A stretch of 64,000 bases of DNA, taken from positions 84,084,886 through 84,148,885 of the forward strand of contig NC_068938.1 of NCBI RefSeq assembly GCF_016801865.2. The letters are read 5' to 3'. Positions 56,893-64,000 of this stretch are shown piece after piece (the first letter of the stretch is position 1; each line of letters starts with the position of its first letter). The stretch is from Culex pipiens pallens (lineage: Eukaryota > Arthropoda > Insecta > Diptera > Culicidae). Below the pieces are notes generated by a model, which saw nothing but the letters and a program-made list of their open reading frames with translations, searched no databases and was not told the origin of the DNA. The position numbers and the translations under genes are program-made.

Positions 56893-57842
56893 CTATTATT
56901 TTTCCCCAATACCGAGAAAAGCAGGGGCTGCATATTACCCTCTCTCCCCCTACTTCGTGGATTTCTTTTCCTACTCCGTCCGTTAACCCGAGTCATACAC
57001 GAATGTGCTCAGAGAGGAGAGAGCCAAAAAGAATACTGTTGCGGTGCTCATTTGTCTGCACCTGGGTGCAGAATAGTTGTCCGCAAAGTGGCCTCAATTT
57101 AGAACTGTCAAAGCGGAACCAATTTACTGTTCGCATAATTATATCAAGAAGTGGCAAGTATTGTGATCGATCTATAATTTATTTAGTCAGGAATAAAAAA
57201 AAATCAATGGCTATTGAGGTATTCGAAGTCAAAACATCTTAATAAGAGGGTTGAAATCGAGATTGGCATAATTCGTCGCTAAAATTTTATAATCGCTATG
57301 TCTACAAAATCTATGTTTATGACGCTTTTTTAAATGTTAGCGACGAATTATCAATAACTATCAATAGTACTTTCCAAATAATATTGGATAATCTTACTCC
57401 GATATTATCACTACACATCAAAGATACATAATCTCGGAACTTCCATTCGGTTGCTCTTCTGATTCACGAAATTCCACCCACTTTTGACACAATTTTTCAT
57501 CACGTGGAAAACCAAAAAGGCCTCTTTTGGCCGCCCATCGTTTAGTCTACGAAGAAAAAAGTGCGAAGCCATCGGTCATCGGTAACATCAACATCAACAG
57601 ATCCAAAATGTTTCATAATAATTCACTTCAGCATAAAAAAATATGTCACGCTTGAGCTTGAACACATCCTTCTACTTTGCTTATGTTTACAGCTGTAGTG
57701 CAGTTGTATTAGTGAGGAGCAGTGGGGAGCTTTCGAAAATCACGTTACGCATTCTGTCTTTTCAGCACCCAGATAAATAGTAGAAAGTATTTTTTCAAGC
57801 AAAAAGAACAATAGTGGGATAGACTGATTAGTTACATTTCAA
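56893..57842. other. Unique DNA, no supported gene
   Basis: Short open frames only. A small inverse pair ATTCGTCGCTAA/TTAGCGACGAAT spans 57271-57350. Nothing else is recognised. Confidence 0.4.
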
Positions 57843-57844
57843 TA

Positions 57845-58698
57845 GGGCGAATCTGCGTTTGTAAATAGAGATATCCACGCGCGAGAGTGTGTTAGTTTGG
57901 AGTTTAGTTGCACGCAGACATAGGCAAATCGAGTAGAATGATTCGTCAGTCAAAATCAGCTGTGTCCTTTGTTATACCACGAGCACGTGGTAAACAGCTG
58001 GTTTTTACAGGCGATTGATCTATTCGATTTGCCTATGACTGCGTGGAAATAGTGTAAACAAAATCAGCTGCTTGGAATAGAGATCTCCACGGTTTCTCTC
58101 ACGCACACCATGATTCTGTGTTAGTATTTGTATTCAGAGTGTTGTTTTGGTTTTGATCGATTGTGATTGGCTGAATTCCAAGCAGCTGATTTTGTTTACA
58201 CTATTTTTACGCAGACATAGGCAAATCGAGTAGCCAAATTCGCCTGTAAAAACCAGCTGTTTATAACGTGCTCCTGGTATAACAAAGGACATTGCTGATT
58301 TTGACAGACGAGTTTGGCTACTCGATTTGCCTATGTCTGCGTTTAAATTTTGTTACAAACTAACACACTCTCGCGTGTGGATATCTCTATTCAGCCAATC
58401 ACAATCGATCAAAACCAAAACATAACATTAAATACAAATACTAACACAGAATCATGGTGTGCGTGAGAGAAACCGTGGAGATCTCTATAGAGCTTTATGA
58501 CGTTTCGCGTACACACACTAGCGCACTATTTGATTTTGCTGGCCGGACAAAATTTAACCTCACTTTTTTTCGTGTATGTACACGCAATACATGCGCACGT
58601 GAATAACTCTATAAGCAGTCTATCCCCCCTCTTACTTGACGTGAACTGTCATTTGAGCAAAAGGGATAGACTGCTTGTTTATAAACGCAGACTCGCCC
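57845..58698. mobile_element. Nested inverted-repeat (MITE-like) element
   Basis: The ends GGGCGAATCTGCGTTTGTAAA and the inverse TATAAACGCAGACTCGCCC are flanked by TA on both sides (57843-57844 and 58699-58700). The interior holds further inverted pairs. GAGATATCCACGCG at 57868 is mirrored near 58376. A GATCTCCACGGTTTCTCTCA block near 58082 is mirrored near 58465. The phrase GCAGACATAGGCAAATCGAG appears four times in alternating orientation. It is non-coding. Confidence 0.7.
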
Positions 58699-58734
58699 TA
58701 TTAGGTTTTACACCGTGACGTCATTTGACAGCTG

Positions 58735-59405
58735 AGCAGTTCTCTAGGATTTCGGTCATTCGATTTTTTTTGTATTTTTTAATCCGGCTGAAACTTTTTT
58801 GGTGCCTTCGGTATGCCCAAAGAAGCCATTTTGCATCATTAGTTTGTTCATATAATTTTCCATACAAATTTGGCAGCTGTCCATACAAAAATGATGTATG
58901 AAAATTCAAAAATCTGTATCTTTTGAAGGAATGTTTTGATCGATTTGGTGTCTTCGGCAAAGTTGTAGGTATGGATATGGACTACACTGGGAAAAAAATT
59001 GGTGATTTTTTTATTTAACTTTTTATCACTAAAACTTGATTTGCAAAAAAACACTATTTTTATTTTTTGATATGTTTTAGAGGACATAAAATGCCAACTT
59101 TTCAGAAATTTCCAGGTTGTGCAAAAAATCATTGACCGAGTTATGAATTTTTGAATGAATACTGATTTTTTCAAAAAATCGAAATATTGGTCGCAAAAAT
59201 TTTTCAACTTTATTTTTCGATGTAATATCAAATTTGCAATCAAAAAGTACTTTAGTGAAATTTTGATAAAGTGCACCGTTTTCATGTTAAATCCATTTTT
59301 AGGTGACTTTTTTGAAAATAGTCGCAGTTTTTCATTTTTTAAAATTAGTGCACATGTTTGCCCACTTTTGAAAAAAATATTTTTGAAAAGCTGAGAAAAT
59401 TCTCT
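58735..59405 (+). repeat. Dispersed non-coding repeat, left arm of opposed pair
   Basis: It starts GAGCAGTTCTCTAGG and carries the same ordered phrases as 40836-41700. It lies opposite to the copy at 62226-63510, forming a large inverted repeat around the composite block between them. Confidence 0.7.
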
Positions 59406-59593
59406 ACACGCAAAGCCGACATTAGTCTTTTAAGACTTAAAATTAGGCTTTATCGAACCTAACCGTGTTAAGTCTTTTTAAGCCTAATGATGGGTTAGTC
59501 TTTAAAAGACTAGTTTCGTTTTAGTACGAAAAGCTTAAATTTTAGGTTTTATGTTATCGTCAAAAAGCCTAAATTTTAGTCTTTTTCGAGAAT

Positions 59594-59880
59594 GCGAGGG
59601 GATCAGAGCGGACATAATCCAAGATGGCGGAACTTGATTAAGACTTATTTTTAGGCCTGAAAAGACTTATTTATAGGTTTAAAAGACTAATTTTTAGGCT
59701 TTTGCAGGAAATGTGAGGGGTCAAAGCGGACATAATCCAAGATGGCGGAACTTGATTAAGACTTATTTTTAGGCCCAAAAAGACTTATTTATAGGTTTAA
59801 AAGACTAATTTTTAGGCTTTTGCAGGAAATGGGAGGGGTCAAATCGGACATAATCCAAGATAACGGAATACTTATTTTAT
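59594..59880. repeat. Tandem repeat of 108-118 bp
   Basis: GACATAATCCAAGATGGCGG begins at 59611 and 59729, and a diverged form begins at 59837. Each is followed or preceded by AAGACTTATTTTTAGGC and GTTTAAAAGACTAATTTTTA. Confidence 0.8.
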
Positions 59881-59900
59881 GCCTGAAAAGCCTAGGGGAT

Positions 59901-60426
59901 TCCAGATCACCAGGCTCACAGAATTAAGTTGAAAGATACCCTCAGGGCCCGAGGAAAACCACCAGAAATCCCGATGCGAGACGCGTTATCTCAACTAGAC
60001 CTTGATGTTCTCTATCCGATCTATCAGTTCCTCGTAGATTCCAAAATATCCATTTAGTTTTCTTCCAGTTAGTTTTCCTTCAGTTAGTTTTCCTTTTGTT
60101 AGTATAACTCGCCTTCGCACAAAGCCGTCGTTTCTGGATTGCACCGGAAGCAAAGCAAGAACGCCCCAGCAGCTGGACACCGAGTTGCGGTTGAGGACAA
60201 AAGAAAAGGCCAGCAGAGCCAACCAAGACCCCTACACAATCCCCCTTCCCATCCCATGCCTTGTCTTTAACATCAATCCCTTCCCTACTAACCCCGAGTA
60301 GGCCGCGGGTAATCGGCTCCCCTCCCACTAACATTTACACACAAGATCCTCTGTAATTATTAAGTTTTTTGTAATTACAGCCGACTCGGTCCTAACCAGG
60401 TCCCTAATAAAAATAATTTTATGAAA
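59901..60426 (+). mobile_element. 5'-truncated Jockey-clade non-LTR retrotransposon
   Basis: A 526-bp insertion flanked by AAAAGCCTAGGGGAT (59886-59900 and 60427-60441). It holds the last 51 codons of an ORF2, a 3' untranslated region and an end reading AATAAAAATAATTTTATG followed by A. That end resembles mosquito Jockey elements of the Juan type. The 5' part was never copied or is lost, so it is inactive. Confidence 0.82.
59902..60057 (+). pseudogene. Jockey ORF2 C-terminal remnant
   Basis: The in-frame remnant includes LKDTLRARGKPPEIPMRDAL and DLDVLYPIYQFL before a TAG stop. The pattern LRxRGxxPxxPxRDxLxxxD matches the C-terminal tail of Jockey-clade reverse transcriptases. Catalytic domains are absent because of 5' truncation. 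Confidence 0.75.
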
Positions 60427-60556
60427 AAAAGCCTAGGGGATCAAAATGGCGGGAATAAAGGGTAGAAAATAAAATATTGTTATATATTATTTAAATATTT
60501 ATAAAAAATGTTTTTATTCGGTAATTCGGTAGTTTCGGAATACGACAGATTCACGG

Positions 60557-60838
60557 AATTTAAGAATTTAAGAATTTAAGAATTTAAGAATTTAAGAATT
60601 TAAGAATTTAAGAATTTAAGAATTTAAGAATTTAAGAATTTAAGAATTTAAGAATTTAAGAATTTAAGAATTTAAGAATTTAAGAATTTAAGAATTTAAG
60701 AATTTAAGAATTTAAGAATTTAAGAATTTAAGAATTTAAGAATTTAAGAATTTAAGAATTTAAGAATTTAAGAATTTAAGAATTTAAGAATTTAAGAATT
60801 TAAGAATTTAAGAATTTAAGAATTTAAGAATTTAAGAA
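60557..60838. repeat. 8-bp microsatellite array (GAATTTAA)n, about 35 copies
   Basis: A homogeneous array of GAATTTAA. It gives way at 60839 to a GAATTTTA variant. Confidence 0.95.
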
Positions 60839-61340
60839 TTTTAGAACTTTAGAATTTTAGAATTTTAGAATTTTAGAAATTTTGAATTTAAGAATTTAAG
60901 AATTTAAGAATTTAAGAATTCTAGAATTTTAGAATTTTAGAATTTTAGAATTTTAGAATTTTAGAATTTTAAAATTTTAAAATTTTAGAATTTTAAAATT
61001 TTAGAATTTTAAAATCATTGAATTTTGAAATTTTGAATTTTTTGATTTTTTAATTTTTAAATATTAAATTCTTTGAATTTTGAAATTTTGAATGTTTGAA
61101 TCATAAAGATTTTCAAAATTTTAGAATTTTGGTTTTTATGATTTTTAGAATTTTTAAATTTATTAAATTTTTGAATTTTTGAATTTTTAAATTTTTGAAT
61201 TTTGATTTTTAGAATTTTTGAATTTTTGAAATTTATGAATTTCTGAGTTTTTGAATTTTTGAATCTCTGAATTTTTTAATTTTTGAATTCTGAAATTTTT
61301 GAATTTCTGAATTTTAGAATTTTTTGAATTTTTAAATATT
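60839..61340. repeat. Degenerate continuation of the 8-bp array
   Basis: GAATTTTA units to about 60990, briefly back to GAATTTAA near 60890-60920. Then there is a decaying run of GAATTTTTGAATTTTT-like sequence. The gradient suggests successive expansions and decay. Confidence 0.85.
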
Positions 61341-61369
61341 TTCAACACACACAAACACACGCAAATTTC

Positions 61370-62110
61370 CAAAATTGCGTCCTATTTTTTTTCACCTGCA
61401 TTCCAAAACATTTACTTCGACCGCGGCAACCTAAAAAAAACACTTCGAAACACCGCTTCAAACCACCGCTAGAACTCCACCTGCATCTTTCCGCGGCCCA
61501 CTCCGACGGATTTACTAACCGAAGCTAAATTTATCGTCTTCCGTCAAGAACACGGCGCGATCACGTCGAGTTGAATATGCATCCCGTCCGCCTTTTTCTC
61601 TTCCACTCGCCGCTGGACCACTAACAGCATCTTCCCGCGGACCACTCCGGCGGATTGACAAACCTGTTTTCCTCCCGTCTTCCGTCATGAAAAAGGCACA
61701 AGGCGTCCTTTTCTACCGCACACACAAGCAATCCGAAAAAAAAACTCTGATTCGGCATCTCACACTCCGGCCGGAACCTTCCATCAAATAACGGTACCTC
61801 AACTTACCTAGCTGGCCAAAATCCTCCTGGCTAGGTTGCCACTTTCCATGGCGGATTAAGCCGGGTGTTGAATTCAACTCCCGGGAATTCAACACTCGGC
61901 TTTTAATCCGCCTCCTCTTCCTCCTTTACTGGTGGACCGCTATCCACCGCGGAAACACTTATCCGCTAGCTCGTTTACTTGAACCGGTTCTTCCGGCAGA
62001 TAAGGCACCACAACTTACTTGCACCTGGCCAACCTGGTTGAATTTCTCCCGCACTCCAACACGCACCAACAACAACCGACCTGGATCAAAAAATTCTGAT
62101 TTGACATGTC
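61370..62110. other. GC-richer block of unknown origin in the composite element
   Basis: It has two diverged direct copies of a segment of about 144 bp (TTCCGCGGCCCACTCCGACG near 61490 and TCCCGCGGACCACTCCGGCG near 61634). A strong hairpin lies at 61850-61912. No coding region is recognised. It may be captured host sequence. Confidence 0.45.
61850..61912. repeat. Hairpin with arms of about 26 bp
   Basis: GGCGGATTAAGCCGGGTGTT and GAATTC are mirrored by GAATTC and AACACTCGGCTTTTAATCC. The spacer is AACTCCCGG. The function is unknown. Confidence 0.85.
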
Positions 62111-62650
62111 AAATCGTGAACCAAAGTTTTGTAGTACAGAAAAGCCTTAAATTTAGTCTTTTTCTAAGTATTGCACTAAGTTCTAAAAAAAGCCTAAAAT
62201 TTAGGCCCAAAAAAAGACTAAGCCAAACATTCAATATTACGCCCTTTTAAAATGTTAGTCTTGATTTGAAAATTTTGAAAATATTGTTTTCGAAAAGATC
62301 GGAAAATTTTACAAATTTTTCATATATTAACATTGAAAATCGGACCCTTGATCGGACCATTAGTTGCTGAGATATCGACATTGAAAAATGGTGGGCTGTT
62401 TGGGTTAGACTTAAAAAACATCAATTTTCCTGTTTTTAAACCTTTGCATTGCAATATCTCAGCAACTAACGGTCGTATCAACAAAGTCCGAAGAAGCAAA
62501 ATATAGAGAATTTTTTTCAAAAGTGGGCAAACATGTGCACTAATTTTTAAAAATGAAAAACTGCGACTATTTTCAAAAAAGTCACCTAAAAATGGATTTA
62601 ACATGAAAACGGTGCACTTTATCAAAATTTCACTAAAGTACTTTTTGATA

Positions 62651-62963
62651 TTATTATTAGTTTTATTAAAGACACTTTACCATTGCAATGGCATTCGTGT
62701 CGTATTTTTGAATATACAGAATTCTAATTCGGTTTCTAAATCTGTTCTTTAAGCTTTGTAAGAGTAAGAAATTTTATAACATTTTTTTCATTCTCGTTGA
62801 AGTTTGCTAAAATTGTCTCTAATGTTCCTCTAATATCACATGTGATCCTTTCGTTGCTGAAGGCGCGGCAATCCAAGAGTATGTGATTTGTAGTAATTTG
62901 CACACCACATTGGGTGCAGATTGGGGGTGGGCTCCGTTCCAGCAGGTAAGAGTGCGTGAGTCG
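62651..62963 (-). mobile_element. 5'-truncated I-like non-LTR retrotransposon
   Basis: A 313-bp insertion flanked by a perfect 14-bp duplication AGTACTTTTTGATA (62637-62650 and 62964-62977). Read on the minus strand it carries the end of an ORF2 and a short untranslated region. It ends in TAATAAAACTAATAATAA. A TAA-type tail and the Cys-His motif near the ORF end fit the I group. Confidence 0.8.
62736..62963 (-). pseudogene. I-like ORF2 C-terminal remnant
   Basis: The translated remnant has THSYLLERSPPPICTQCGVQ followed by ITTNHILLDCRAFSNER, a CxxC...HxxxxC knuckle. This motif sits at the C-terminus of many I- and Jockey-group reverse transcriptases. It ends in KLKEQI and a stop. No catalytic domain remains. 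Confidence 0.75.
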
Positions 62964-63510
62964 AGTACTTTTTGATAGCAAATTTGATTTTACATCGAAA
63001 AATGAAGTTGAAATTTTTTTGCGACCAATATTTCGATTTTTTGAAAAAATCAGTATTCATTCAAAAATTTATAACTCGCTCAATGATTTTTTGCACAACC
63101 TGGAAATTTCTGAAAAGTTGGCATTTTATGTCCTCTAAAATATATCAAAAAATTAAAAAATTAAAAATAGTGTTTTTTGCAGATCAAGTTTTAGTGATAA
63201 AAAGTTAAATAAAAAAATCACCAATTTTTTTTACCGTGTATCATTTTTTTCCAGTGTAGTCCATATCCATACCTACAACTTTGCCCAAGACACCAAATCG
63301 ATCAAAAAATTCCTTCAAAAGATACAGATTTTTGAATTTTCACATATCATTTTTGTATGGACAGCTGCCAAATTTGTATGGAAAATTATATGGACAAACT
63401 AATGATGCAAAATGGCTTCTTTGGGCATACCGAAGGCACCAAAAAAGTTTCAGCCGGATTAAAAAATACAAAAATTAAAATTGAAGAAAAAAGATCGATT
63501 TCGTAGAGAA

Positions 63511-64000
63511 TTTCTCAGCTCGTGTGCACTGTTTACATGGTCTTCGTCGATTGTCGACGATTTTCCCCGAACAAAATCGACGAGCGCGTCGAACTGTGCT
63601 AAGTCCATGTATTAAATAGTGCACTCCTTTCTAACCTCCAAATCGAGTCGGCGTAAAACCTAATTGAACTGTTACCTACTACGGAAATGTCACGGGGTAT
63701 CGAAGAATCGATCCTGTATTTTGACGCTGACATTTCAAGTTAAGCAATTTAGATTCACGGCTTTCTATACAGCCTTGATGTAGATTAACTAAGTTTGAGC
63801 ACTATTTGAAATGTTAGCGACGATTCTTCAAATGGAAAGAGCCAAGTGTAGCTGAGAAAGCAAAAAAAAAAACACTAGCCCTAAATTTAAAAAGGAGTGA
63901 GCAGGAACGACAGAATACCACAATTATGAGCATTTGCCACCTCTTTTTACACCTAAGCTCCCATCCACCGCGGGATTCAAACTGACAACGTTGATATTGT
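63511..64000. other. Unique DNA at the window edge
   Basis: A near-palindrome CGTCGATTGTCGACG occurs near 63547. The last bases (CGCGGGATTCAAACTGACAA) faintly resemble an inverted tRNA-type B box and could be the edge of a repeat that continues beyond the window. No gene is supported. Confidence 0.35.

Larger units (their letters stand above)
59409..62222. mobile_element. Composite insertion rich in TTAGTCTTTT / AGGCTTT motifs
   Basis: Both edges carry runs of AAAAGACTAA and AAGCCTAAA-type sequence (59430-59600 and 62140-62222), which suggests one element with diverged ends. Between them lie a tandem repeat, a truncated Jockey-like insertion, an 8-bp array and a GC-richer block. No transposase or clear duplication was found, so the element type is unresolved. 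Confidence 0.4.
62226..63510 (-). repeat. Dispersed non-coding repeat, right arm of opposed pair
   Basis: It carries the family phrases in reverse order (AACATTCAATATTACGCCC, then GAAAAGTTGGCATTTTATG, then GTATGGACAGCTGCCAAAT). It is interrupted by the truncated retrotransposon at 62651-62963. Its far end is GTAGAGAATTTCTCAGC. Confidence 0.7.

Noticed and set aside
63960..64000. Possible tRNA or SINE B box at the right edge
   Set aside because: Only a weak GATTCAAAC match is visible. No A box or cloverleaf can be traced before the window ends.

Overview
The window looks like nuclear DNA of an insect, most likely a culicine (Culex-like) mosquito. It is AT-rich and has one spliced C2H2 zinc-finger gene with canonical GT-AG introns. 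It also has an RTE-clade non-LTR retrotransposon in two intact copies, a Helentron, Jockey- and I-like retrotransposon stubs, and many foldback or MITE-like elements and microsatellites. The species assignment is an inference from the mix of element families. No tRNA, rRNA, CRISPR array or operon was seen.

Layout. 1-8200: AT-rich DNA with a pogo-like MITE (946-2849) holding a second TIR element (1163-2731), then a 1-kb array of a 7-bp unit (4558-5567). 8200-15600: intergenic or intronic DNA with a three-level nest. A dispersed repeat is split by a foldback element (11834-15262, 4-bp duplication AACA), which is itself split by a hAT-like foldback (12533-14609, 8-bp duplication ATGAACAA). 15980-22213: four exons of the minus-strand zinc-finger gene, whose 3' end was not found. 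23580-24552: second copy of the foldback family. 27762-31556: a hAT-like element carrying a 10-bp and an 8-bp microsatellite. 32515-33019: second pogo-like MITE.

36719-40373 and 53238-56881: two full-length RTE elements, each with a 1002-residue endonuclease plus reverse transcriptase ORF, clear target-site duplications and a very short 3' end. 42098 to about 50,000: a Helentron whose single 2312-residue ORF (minus strand) joins Rep, Pif1-type helicase, APE-like endonuclease and an OTU-type protease domain. 50331-52395: a long inverted repeat with the third foldback copy inside one arm. 57845-58698: a compact nested inverted-repeat element. 58735-63510: two opposed copies of the dispersed repeat around a composite block that holds a 5'-truncated Jockey-like element and an 8-bp array. 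A truncated I-like element lies in the right-hand repeat.

The host contribution I can support is the zinc-finger gene. Nearly everything else is transposon or satellite. One dispersed non-coding repeat family is the landing site of at least five unrelated elements. The strongest candidates for follow-up are the four-domain Helentron, the intact RTE pair with a conserved hairpin block before its start codon, and the foldback and hAT-like elements whose ends and duplications can be read directly.
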